NCBI GenBank assembly: GCA_024803745.1
Contig: JANJXV010000043.1
Location: 2,439,501 to 2,503,500, forward strand
Reading direction: 5' to 3'
Origin: Megascapheus bottae
Taxonomy: Eukaryota > Chordata > Mammalia > Rodentia > Geomyidae
DNA: 64,000 nt
Within the stretch, counting starts at the first letter, position 1. Each line of letters begins with the position of its first letter. The notes under the pieces were generated by a model. The model saw only the letters and a program-made list of their open reading frames with translations. It searched no databases and was not told the DNA's origin. Positions 46,740 to 55,469 of this stretch are shown piece after piece. The translations under genes were made by a program, and so were the position numbers.

Positions 46740-46930
46740 GCACTCTCCTAGTAGAGGCTTGCGCAGGATGCACAGACACACAAAAATCCATTCCTTAGAA
46801 GGACATATATAGAAAACATAGAAATAGAACTCTGACTCAAGTGATAGAGTAGTAGGCGTTCAACAACACCCCAAGGAAAGTTCTCAGGCCCTGAGTTCCA
46901 GTTTCAGGACTGCCAAGAAAAAGAACTAAA
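46740..46930 (+). repeat. Dimeric ID-like SINE
   Basis: Left-half remnant, then ACTCAAGTGATAGAGTAG ... CAGGCCCTGAGTTCCAG and an A-rich tail. Mirror copy of 38040-38235. Confidence 0.7.
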
Positions 46931-47396
46931 AAATTCTAAATTCATACCCCTCAAAAATTTTGTGCGGGTCTTTATGAATGCTCACTAAATATTCTACCAG
47001 TAGGCCAATGTCTTGGGCCTAGCCTCTGTTGTTTAGAGTGGATCTTTTAGAGACAAATCAATATTGAATGGAAAGAAGGAGGAATGCCAGAAAGTAAAAA
47101 AGACAAAAGGCAATGACTCCATTGGTATTGGTGCATACCTAATCAGGAATTCCCTAAACATTTCCTTATGGCAGCAAATGCAAAGGCTCATCTGCTTAAA
47201 AAAAAGACTTGGAATAACTGACTGACATGAACCCAGCCTGCTTTCTATCATACCAGACTGAACAAGCCAGTATCACAACACAGTCTAGCCATGTAGGGAG
47301 GAGTTGGGGAGGAGACAGGCTCAGACTCTAAGAGGCAGACACCAGTTCTCAAGAAAAAGGAAAATGGACTCTTTTGGGAAGATTTAGTTTGAATAC

Positions 47397-47580
47397 GGTA
47401 ATAAAAGGATATATACAGTTTTTCTAACTTGCCTTTTTTGGTTTCTCTCAATAATTGAGTGTGCTTTTGGGAAAATTCTGCATTTGACTATGGTAGTAAA
47501 AGGATATATACAGTTCTTCTAACTTGCTTTTTTGGTTTCTCTCAGTAATTGAGTGTGCTGTTAGGCTGAGATTTTCACAC
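47397..47580 (+). repeat. 95-bp tandem duplication
   Basis: Units begin GGTAATAAAAGGATATATAC (47397) and GGTAGTAAAAGGATATATAC (47492), each followed by TTGGTTTCTCTCA and ATTGAGTGTGCT. The other copies of this block have only one unit. Confidence 0.85.
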
Positions 47581-47629
47581 TGAACAGATAATGCTGGTTT
47601 TCTTATCATTACCAAATGTTCTTATTAGC

Positions 47630-48290
47630 CTTTGAGAGTGTTGAGTGAACTTGCAATCCAGACAATCAGGAGGAAGACCATATTATTTCATGTCTTTACT
47701 CTTTTCCAGGATTTAAAGGTGTAATAGAATTTCACACAAAATGAATGACCGCTGTCCTCAGGTTGATTGTTGCATGGTTGCTCCCTCACCTGGGGTCCAG
47801 ACTAGGAAGTGCCAACAAGCATCAAGTGGGATGCCATGTGTGGACAAAGGCCTACAGTATGGAGATTGGATATTGAAGTGGAGTTAGTGATAGCATTCAA
47901 GAAGGAAATGAAGGGCCAGATGCACAGGTGCTAGTCACCGGGATTGTTTGGTGGAGAAGACAAGAGTCCACACACCTGTGTTGCCCCTGGGCAAGGCCCC
48001 AGTGCAAGGAAATATGGGTGGTTGGCCTTGACCCAAGGGCCCCAAGACGACTAGCAAGTGGTGCCTGGGGGTTTGTGAAGAGGGCATGGCTAGAAGGCCA
48101 GGTGAAGTGCATGTTGGGAGACCCCGGGCTGGGAAGCCAGGGATCGGCTGTTGTGAACGAGGGAGGAGCTTACAGGGGAAGCTGTCCGATGCAGCCAGAG
48201 CAGATATAAGGAGCAGAACTGGCCAGCTGGCTCTTTCTGGACGAAGGCGCCTGGAGGATCAGGAGGGAGAGGAGTGCCTCCCACAGACCA
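47630..48290 (+). promoter_or_regulatory. Promoter-proximal block P4 of right TND array
   Basis: Upstream region of the right array, mirrored by P1. It holds the TATA octamer at 48204-48211 and the predicted first exon start near 48237. Kept in four copies in the window. Confidence 0.6.
48204..48211 (+). promoter_or_regulatory. TATA element of right TND array
   Basis: ATATAAGG in the context CAGATATAAGGAGCAG. A predicted non-coding first exon (about 48237-48316) ends at a good splice donor, CACG|GTGAGTG (GT at 48317-48318). Confidence 0.6.
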
Positions 48291-48399
48291 ACCAGAAAGA
48301 GCAGTGCCAGAGCACGGTGAGTGAGTGATCCACGGGATCCAGCCACGTCAGTGAGTGACCCGGGCCTCTGTGGGATGACTCAGCCGGGTGGGCATCTGG

Positions 48400-48576
48400 A
48401 TGGAGGCACACATGTGGGCGATCAGGGCCATGAGGCAGCTCCAGGAGCCCCTGGGCTCCAGCACTGACATGGAGGAGCTGCGCAAATCCTCGAGGCTGCT
48501 CTCGGTGCTGCTGATCACGCCGAAAATCCTGGCGGCGATGGTTGTCAGCAGAACTGTGGAGGGCTTGCAGACATAG
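48400..48576 (+). pseudogene. TND repeat 1, right array, with nonsense codon
   Basis: ATG at 48400 opens MEAHMWAIRAMRQLQEPLGS, a helix 1 like that of the other repeats, followed by the core start (LLSVLLITPKILAAM, VSRTVEGLQT). TAG at 48574-48576 interrupts it where the left arm reads CAG (TQPKV). The same frame then reopens as PRVGLEAQALVPRWETL. This is the best candidate for the natural start codon of the family, because helix 1 begins just after it, as in Elongin A. Confidence 0.55.
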
Positions 48577-48582
48577 CCAAGA

Positions 48583-49329
48583 GTGGGCCTGGAGGCTCAG
48601 GCACTAGTCCCGCGCTGGGAGACCTTGGTCACGCTGAGCCTCAAATCAGAGTTTCTGACAGGACAGCGCTCAGGACTCTTCGGGGGAGGGTCTGCGAGAA
48701 AGAGCGATGGGCAGGGAGAGCCGGTCCAGGGGGAAGAGGGGCAGGAGGACGAAGACCAGAAGGAAGAGAACCAAGACGAGGAGGACCAGGATGAGGAGCG
48801 GGAGCAGGAGGCAGAGCAGAACCAGGAGGAGATTTTGGAGTCATCCAGTGAGGACGTGATGTGTCAGAGCACCGGGGGTAACCCGCTGGATTCTGGAACC
48901 GAGGTGAGTGACACAAGGGTCCCTGAGGAGTTGGTGAGTGGGCCGCAGACAGAGTGGGTGTGGGGAGCCTTGAAGCAGCTCCAGCAGCACCTGTTCTCTA
49001 GAAAAGACAGGGAGGGGGTGCAACAGTCCTTGAGGCTACTCTCAGTGCTGCCCATCACTCCAGAAATGCTGGCAGCCACAGGTGTGAGAAGCACAGTGGA
49101 GGGCTTCTGGAAACACCCGCGGGTGGGCACTTTGACCCAGGAGCTGGCCATTCGCTGGGAGACGTTGGTTTCGTGGGGGCAACTCGAAGCAAATGGCCGA
49201 GCTTCTACTTGGCAAAGTCCCTATGCCGTCAGGGAATCCAGAGGCCAGAGAGGAGGAGGAAGAAGAGCAGGAGGGAGAGCAATGAAAGGAGAAGGTTGCG
49301 GCCCCTTTCGGGAAAAGCTGGATGAGTGA
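48583..49329 (+). CDS. End of TND1, acidic linker and complete TND2, right array
   Basis: The longest open frame of the family (248 codons). It reads the end of repeat 1 with its Trp (PRWETLVTLSLKSEF), an acidic linker (EEGQEDEDQKEENQDEEDQD and beyond, about residues 47-85), a conserved cap (SSSEDVMCQSTGGNPLDSGT) and a complete repeat 2. That repeat has helix 1 TEWVWGALKQLQQHL, core LLSVLPITPEMLAATGVRST and VEGFWKHPRVGTLTQELAIRWETLV. After the Trp a 2-base loss relative to the left arm changes frame, and the tail (RESRGQRGGGRRAGGRAMKG) is probably not native. GAGGTGAGTG at the cap/helix boundary (48901-48910) could be a splice donor. Nuclear function is inferred only from the domain family. 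Confidence 0.5.
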   Translation: MGLEAQALVPRWETLVTLSLKSEFLTGQRSGLFGGGSARKSDGQGEPVQGEEGQEDEDQKEENQDEEDQDEEREQEAEQNQEEILESSSEDVMCQSTGGNPLDSGTEVSDTRVPEELVSGPQTEWVWGALKQLQQHLFSRKDREGVQQSLRLLSVLPITPEMLAATGVRSTVEGFWKHPRVGTLTQELAIRWETLVSWGQLEANGRASTWQSPYAVRESRGQRGGGRRAGGRAMKGEGCGPFREKLDE

Positions 49330-49497
49330 CCTGGTGGATCCAGGAAGCCAGGTGAGGGGCCCATTCGTCTCGGCAGCTGTGTAAGAGGGTGGACACGGGA
49401 CGCAAACCCTGTTGGTGTGTGGAGCTGAGGCGCAGCTCCAGCGGCGTCCGGCCTGCAGCTCCAGCGGCGTCCGGCCTGCTGCCCCAGTGTAGACCGG

Positions 49498-49770
49498 GTG
49501 CACATAGCCTTGAGTCTGCTGTCTGTCTTGCCTGTCACACCTGAGATGCTGGCTTCCTCTGGACTCAGAAGAAAGGTGAAGGGTTTCAGGAAACACCCGC
49601 AGGCTGGCTGTCTGGCCAAGGAACTGGCCAAGTGCTGGAAGACCTTGACTCTGCTGGGCTGCAACCGAGCTCTTCTTCCCGTGCTTCTGGGCCAGGTGCC
49701 TGAGCCTGATAAGGCTCAAGAGCCTACAGGGAATCCTCTGGACCAGTGGACGGAGGAAATGGGGGAATAG
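49498..49770 (+). CDS. TND repeat 3, right array
   Basis: The open frame enters at a GTG and reads the core LLSVLPVTPEMLASSGLRRK, VKGFRKHPQAGCLAKELAKCW. The LW Trp, the RKH and the tail ALLPVLLGQVPEPDKAQEP match the left repeat 3. Helix 1 upstream is degraded in both arms. Stops at 49768 and about 49813 then break the acidic linker, which is open on the left. Confidence 0.5.
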   Translation: MHIALSLLSVLPVTPEMLASSGLRRKVKGFRKHPQAGCLAKELAKCWKTLTLLGCNRALLPVLLGQVPEPDKAQEPTGNPLDQWTEEMGE

Positions 49771-49830
49771 GAGCCGAGAGAGCAGGAGGAGGAGTTGAAT
49801 CGGGAAGTGAAGTAGAAGCAGGAAGAGATA

Positions 49831-50262
49831 GTGGAGTCATCCACTGAGGAAGTGTTTTGTCTGAACATGGAGCAGGACCCCCTGGATCCCAAAACCCAGG
49901 TGAGTAGTACAAGGGTCCCTGATGAGGTGGCCGTCGGCGTTCAGAATGAGTGGGTGTGGAGAGCCTTGAGGCAGCTCCAGGAACGCTTGTCGTCCAGCAC
50001 CCACGGGGAGGGTGTGCGCTAATCCTTGAGGCTGCTCTTGGTGCTGCGGATCACAGCCGTCATGCTGGCTTCTCACGGTTGTGAGAAGCACAGTGCCGGA
50101 CTTCCGGAAACACTCGCTGGTGGGCACTTTGGCCCAGGAGCTGGCCATGCACTGGGAGGCCTTGGCTGCCACCCCACGCTTGTATCAGCACTTCTGCTGC
50201 ACAAGCTTCCTGAGCAGCAAGGGTCTCCAGAGCTCAGAAGGGAGGGTGTGGGCCTGGGATAG
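49831..50262 (+). pseudogene. Linker end and TND repeat 4, right array, frameshifted
   Basis: Linker cap (SSTEEVF, DPLDPKTQ) and helix 1 (NEWVWRALRQLQERLSSSTHG) are in one frame, which stops at 50020-50022. The core is split: LLLVLRITAVMLAS in one frame, then RSTVPDFRKH and SLVGTLAQELAMHWEAL in another, because of one extra base near 50085. Confidence 0.5.
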
Positions 50263-50490
50263 AGGGACTGGGAGACAGGGAAGGAGACAGCTGTGGCTCC
50301 TTTTTGTCAGAGCAGGAAGGTTGGCCCAATGGATTGTGGAAGTGAGGTGAGTGGCTGGTGGGTCTCTTCCGATGGTGTGGTTGGTGGCCATAGTTAGAAG
50401 CTGTAATGGGTGTGGGGAGCTGTGTCAGCTCCAGGAGGGCCTGGCCTCCAGCAGTGATGTGGCGGAGCTGAGCCAGGCCTGAGTCTACTG

Positions 50491-51048
50491 TTGGTCCTGC
50501 CTGTCATGCCTGAGATCCTGGTGTCCATGGAGCTCAGAAGGACAGCCAAGGCTTTACGCAAACACCCGGAGGTGGGCTGTTTGGCCAAGGAAGTGGCTAA
50601 GCACTGGAAGACCTTGTCTCTCTTGGGCCACAACCCAGCGCTCATGGCAGAGCTGCCGAGCCAGGTCTCTGAGCATGCCAGCGCTCAGGATCCCAGCAAG
50701 GCTGCAGTGCGGCCAGTGCGGTTGGGGCTGGCATGGAAGGAGAGATTCTTGGAGGTGAGTGCAGGTGGAGGCTCCTGGGGAATGGCCAGGGTTCCGAGGA
50801 ACCAAGGCCACAGCTGTGGGCCTGCTCAACCGTGGCCCCGGGGGCCTCGTGAGGTCCAGCGGGCTGGCAAGTGGTCTGCTAGCCTTTGTCCAGGCAGCGC
50901 ACATGAGAAGTGTCCGCGAAGGTCCCCAGTGTCCCCTGGGGCAGCATCGGAGGGCATCCTTGGTACTTGGAAGGCTGCAGTATCCCACAGGTGGCCAACT
51001 CCACGGATGGTGAGCACTTGCTGGGCAGTGGGTGCCTGGGTGCCCTGA
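50491..51048 (+). CDS. TND repeat 5 and downstream region, right array
   Basis: The open frame of 185 codons begins with a TND core (LPVMPEILVSMELRRTAKAL, RKHPEVGCLAKEVAKHWKTL) and the tail ALMAELPSQVSEHASAQDPS. It then runs into a Gly/Ser/Pro-rich stretch with no recognised domain. A GTGAGT at 50754-50759 just after WKERFLE is a plausible splice donor, so the second half of the frame may be intron. The frame enters at TTG, and helix 1 (VRSCNGCGELCQLQEGLASS-like) is in another frame. Confidence 0.45.
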   Translation: MVLPVMPEILVSMELRRTAKALRKHPEVGCLAKEVAKHWKTLSLLGHNPALMAELPSQVSEHASAQDPSKAAVRPVRLGLAWKERFLEVSAGGGSWGMARVPRNQGHSCGPAQPWPRGPREVQRAGKWSASLCPGSAHEKCPRRSPVSPGAASEGILGTWKAAVSHRWPTPRMVSTCWAVGAWVP

Positions 51049-51090
51049 AGATGCCAACGAGCTCATGTCCCAAACCCGGCTCTCTGTCCC

Positions 51091-51608
51091 ATGTGCCTGC
51101 CCGGTGAGTCCAGTCTCTCATGCCACCCAGGGCCCCAGTGGCTCGCAGGCAACCCCAAGTTGTCAGCCCAGCACCCTATGCCAAGTCCGTTGAACATACC
51201 CAGCAGCCTGGGGGAGGTAGCGATGGCCCAAAGACCCTGGGCCCGACGGCACGGAGCGGCTGTGGCAATTGTGCTGTGCCCGACAATTCAAGGGCGCACA
51301 GCCGGGACCTGGCAAGTCCTGGCGCCAGCTGTACCTGCGGTTCAGTGGAAACTCAGAGCAACGCAAAGCAGCCGACATCCCTAGGTCCCATGCTGCCCAG
51401 GCCCATGGGAGCCAAGGTGGACAGGCGCAGGGGATCCAACACCCACCCACCAAAATGTGCCCAAGCCAGGCCCCCAGTCCAGGGTCAGGATCGCAGGGGC
51501 AACCACGTCCCAGGTAGTCCAGTTGCTGCTAGCCCTGGCCGCACCTATACCTGGAAGGGACCTGCTGGCCTAATGGGTGCCAAGGCCAGCTCTGCAAACA
51601 CTGAATGA
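51091..51608 (+). CDS. Pro/Arg-rich open frame after TND5 (right copy)
   Basis: An open frame of about 160 codons from ATG 51120 (MPPRAPVARRQPQVV), paired with the left frame at 33951-34307. Pro, Gly, Ser and Arg are frequent, and no known domain is seen. It follows a GGTGAGTCCAGTCTCTC segment that could be an intron edge. It could be the C-terminal exon of the array gene or chance openness of GC-rich DNA. Confidence 0.3.
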
Positions 51609-51609
51609 A

Positions 51610-51816
51610 GAGGAGCGGGAGGAGGGCGGGGAGCTTCTGGGGACATTGGGCAGGTGCTGTGGGCAGCAAGAGATTTCATCCCACAGGCCTGAGAGCAGCC
51701 TGGGCCCCCTCAGGCTCCATCACCACTGCTCCTACGCCCTCGGTCCACACCAAAAAAGCAGCTGTCAAGAGAACTGCCCGCTCATGGCCAAGGTCATTCG
51801 CCCTTACATCCTAATC
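51610..51816 (+). other. Conserved downstream block shared by both arms
   Basis: A short open frame (GSFWGHWAGAVGSKRFHPTG, AAVKRTARSWPRSFALTS) also present at 33470-33676 on the minus strand. Nothing known is recognised. It may be 3' untranslated sequence of the array. Confidence 0.3.
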
Positions 51817-51984
51817 TCGTGAGGCCTGGAAATCAGGGACCTGAGCAAAGGACCTTGCCCTTTGGTTCTCCTAGGCTACTGCTGGGGCCACCGCCTCACA
51901 ATGGGCCAGCACTTCACTTACCACTACACCCTAACACCTCCTATCTCCTCCTCCCTCCCTAAAGTCCCGTAACACACCAGCAAG

Positions 51985-52310
51985 CAACGAGTCCTTACAC
52001 ACACACACATATATCCCACAGCCATTGGCTTTCGTGTCCTACCTACATCCCTAAGGAGAATACTCAGGGAAGGTGGAGAATGTGTGTTCAAATCCAGAGC
52101 ACAAGTGTGTGGGGCTTCTCCATCAATGCAAACACATTCCCCCAAAAGTGAACACATAAAGCAGACAAGCTGTATTTAAGGCAAAAGTGATCAAGGCAGT
52201 AGAAACCTAACACATGATTTTCTATACCAACACATAACTGATCAAGGACAGAATCACAGGGAATTTCAAATCACAGACAATGGCAGTATGGACGAAAGAA
52301 CTTACACAAT
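51985..52310. other. Right-arm-specific segment, no gene seen
   Basis: Between AACGAGTCC and the (CA)n tract the right arm has about 270 bases without a counterpart at 33242-33300. No coding frame or named repeat. Confidence 0.45.
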
Positions 52311-52314
52311 CACC

Positions 52315-52315
<1 letters not shown>

Positions 52316-52368
<53 letters not shown>
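52316..52368. repeat. (CA)n microsatellite bounding the right gene array
   Basis: Near-pure CA, the mirror of (TG)n at 33201-33241. Confidence 0.9.
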
Positions 52369-52369
<1 letters not shown>

Positions 52370-52619
52370 AATATTGTTGCTCCCTTTCTCTCACATGCTA
52401 TACACATAGTCTTTCCTAGACTGAATGAAGTATTGACTACTCTGAAGGACTCTGGGAAGGGCAAAGAAATCAAATGCGTTCAAAACATTTGGGAAGATAC
52501 TAGACATTTGGCTCTAGTTTGCAATCCTACTCAGGAGATTTTAGCTTTGTATCCGTGGCTACCCAAAACAGGACAAAAGAAACAGGGCCTGATATCTCTA
52601 CACAACTAATCTCCTTTCA

Positions 52620-52810
52620 AGCACTCTACTGGAAAGATTGCTTACCTAGGATTAACAAACACTTGAATTCTATTTCTTGAAACCTCATACATAGAAAAGC
52701 TTGAATTGGTCCTGTGGCTTAAGTGGCATAGCAATAGCTTTGGAACAGCAATCCAAGGGGAGTTCTCAAGGCATTAGTTCTAGTCTCAGGACTGTGAAAT
52801 GAAAAGAAAG
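52620..52810 (+). repeat. Dimeric ID-like SINE
   Basis: Mirror copy of 32795-32975, ending in GTGAAATGAAAAGAAAG. Confidence 0.7.
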
Positions 52811-54017
52811 TTAAAGGACTAGTCTTCCCAAATCCAAAACTCATTTCGCTTGCTGCTGACTGGCCCCACAGGAAATGTACACCCATAGCCTCTGCTTCTG
52901 TCCCATCACCTGAAGGTACTGGTGTGTTTTGTCTTGGGTTTTACCTTCTGTTAAGTGGAAAGGAAGTGTGGGTGGATGGAGCAGTTTTTCCCTGTTCTCC
53001 ATCCCCTCATATGTGTTGGCATTTTCTCAGTTGGTAATTTTTTTTATCGAATCTCTAATCAATCAGGATGCACACACTTTATGGTGCTCCTTGGAATTTT
53101 TCTTTGTTTTTCTGTTTTTGTTGTGTTATTATTTATCAAGCCTGAGGCTTAAACTCAGTGCCTGACCACTTTCCTTGAGATTCTTTTTCTCCAGGCTAGG
53201 ACAACCGAGACCCTGCTCCAGTTCCTACTGTTTTTTTCTGTGGAACCAAAGAATATTACTAGGATATTCATGTATGCTAGTCAAACATACTTCAACCTGG
53301 CCAAAATTTGTTCCTTGTCTGTGCTTTTTAGAGTCTCTTTCTGAGAGAAAGTGCAGTGGTGTGGGAGAGTGAAATTATGAAGGAATTAAGGATTGAAGTA
53401 AGAAAGGAAGGAAGTCTAAAGGCCATTAGCTCCAGTTGTGTTGGTGCAGTACTAATCATTCGATTCTAATGATTACTTCTACTTTTACATCCATCAAACT
53501 GCAATAGAACAGGAAATCAGCTTCACCTAATTATAAAACAAGAGACCAGCTACAAGAGACCTGCTTCTAGGGACTGAGCTAAAGAAAATGAATTTTTACC
53601 AAGTCAAAACAGTTAAGCTCCAGAGTCCTTAAATCTCATGCCTTCTATCCACAAGCAATGATTCCAATGCAAACATAGCTGAAATAGTTTGTTTTAAACA
53701 CTGAAAATTACATTACTATAGCTCATTTGGGGATGCTATTCGCTGCTGATTTACCCTATTGCACCATCTATGATAATTTAGGCATAATACACAATTGTCC
53801 TAGGATCCTCTGATACTGAGTTGACAAGATTCAGCTGAGACATTTGTGCACTCTGTGCCTTCAGGTCAGAATTCTATCAGAGATATAATTCAGTCATTGA
53901 AAATGAGGGAAATTATGCAACCTATATTCCCCTGGGAGTAATCTGATTATCCTAACTTTCCTCGGTCTTCATTTCCTTAGAATATTTTTTCTGGTTATAA
54001 TTAGATGCTCATTTTTT

Positions 54018-54394
54018 CCAGATTTTAAAAATTTGTTAAGTCTTGTCAAGCCTAGACATGCTACCTAAATGAACTATTTGCTTTTTTTTTCCTTGGCCAG
54101 TCTTGGGCTTAAGCTCAGGATCTGAGCACTGTTCTCGGGCTTTCTCAAAGCTTCAGCTCTACCACTGGATTCTCAGCACCAGTTTCAGCTTTTTCCATGC
54201 ATGTGATACTGGGGAATTGAACCTGGGCCTTCGAGAATGCTAGACAAGCACTCTACAATTAGCCCAAAATCCCAGCCCGAAATCAACATATTTTAAAAAA
54301 CAAAATGCCCAAGCTGTGCCTTCTCTGTTAGTTAATGATGTTAAATTTCTCTTGGACTCAAACTATATATTTGTTTTACTGGTATATATTATTC
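54018..54394 (-). other. Probable 3' transduction carried by the L1
   Basis: A non-L1 segment lies between the L1 3' UTR end and the target duplication, next to a short A tail. It contains a complete dimeric SINE at 54085-54295 (minus). The second L1 in the window ends directly in poly-A after its 3' UTR instead. Confidence 0.55.
54085..54295 (-). repeat. Complete dimeric ID-like SINE
   Basis: On the + strand: poly-T, CCAGTCTTGGGCTTAAGCTC ... TGGGGAATTGAACCTGGGCC ... AAATCCCAGCCC. The tRNA-like B box (GGTTCAATTCC) lies in the ID half. This is the clearest full-length copy in the window. Confidence 0.8.
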
Positions 54395-54834
54395 TATTTT
54401 ATTGTAATTAGTAAAAGGGTTACATGATATTTGCCAGATAGAAGGTGCATTAATTCACATACATTGATACCCTTTCACATGTCATGGTACCCAGTACCCT
54501 CCCCCCCACACCCTCTACCCATCTTGGTTTTCCCCCCTTCCTATCAAATTTCAAATAACCAAATACAAATAAATTCAATATATCAGATAACAAAGTGAGT
54601 TACTATAACAATATGAGATAACCAAGGGACAGCAAAGGAGATGAGAGACAATGTAGTACATTAAAGGACAACAATCATTCGTTATATGGCTTTTGTTTCA
54701 ATATCCTGGAGGTCCTTTCTATTAGCTTCATACTATATGGCCTTATGTATCAAGATTTTGCTCTATTGTAGATCTCTGCTAGTAGAGCCCAAGGTTTCTA
54801 CTGATTATGAAGAATGAGGGAAACCATTGAGCAT

Positions 54835-55175
54835 AAGTGTAAATATTTAGGATTGTTATGTCTTCCTGGGGGAAAGATCCCTTTAGTAGTATGTAGTAAC
54901 CTTCTTTGTCTTTTCTTACTGATTTTAGTTTGAAGTCTATTTTATCTGATATGAGGATGGCAGCTCCAGCCTGTCTATGGGGGACATTAGCTTGATAGAG
55001 TTCATTTCAACCTGTCACTTTCAAAAGATGATTGTTTTTTTGGGTAAGATGTGTCTCTTGAAGACAGCAGAACGATGGCTCTTGTTTTTTGATCCAACTA
55101 GACAGCCTATGCCGTTTAATTGGAGAGTTAAATCCATTGATATTGAGAGTTAGGATTGAGAGATATTTATTAGAT
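54835..55175 (-). pseudogene. L1 ORF2 endonuclease N-terminal fragment
   Basis: Translation gives the start of L1 ORF2: KYLSILTLNINGFNSPIKRH, then CCLQETHLTQKNN and QEDITILNIYT, the N-terminal endonuclease motifs. It breaks off in the middle of the domain and joins the 3' UTR, so reverse transcriptase and the C-terminal part are deleted. Confidence 0.75.
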
Positions 55176-55469
55176 CCTACCATTTTTAAAAAAAAGCTTT
55201 TATTAGGGCCTGTGTCTTGACAGTTCTTGTGGTCCTTACATGGTAGGCTGTTTAGGTGTCATTTCTTTCCCTATATTGCCTTTATTTTGGTTTCCTATAT
55301 ATAGAACATCTTTCAGAATTCTTTGTAGTGTTGATTTTGTTGCGACATATTGTTGCAGCTTTTCCCTGGAATGGAATGTTTTTATTGTTCCCTCAGTTAT
55401 GAATGAGAGCTTAGCTGGGTACAGTATTCTTGGTTGGTAGTTATTTGACTAAAAAAGGCATGACATATA

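Larger units (their letters stand above)
48204..51608 (+). pseudogene. Right Elongin-A-like multi-TND array (five repeats), decayed as read
   Basis: Mirror partner of 33950-36860. The order is TATA, first exon with donor, then five TND repeats near 48430-48650, 48949-49175, 49500-49680, 49950-50170 and 50480-50660, then a Pro/Arg-rich region. Each repeat can be read as helix 1 (W.W.AL.QLQ) plus core (LL.VLPITPEML...G.R.TV.GF.KHP..G.L..EL...W..L), as in the N-terminal domain of Elongin A. Breaks include TAG at 48574-48576, a 14-base deletion after repeat 1, a 2-base loss after the repeat 2 Trp, stops in the third linker, and a 1-base gain in repeat 4. The two arrays carry largely different breaks, so decay followed duplication. 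Confidence 0.6.
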
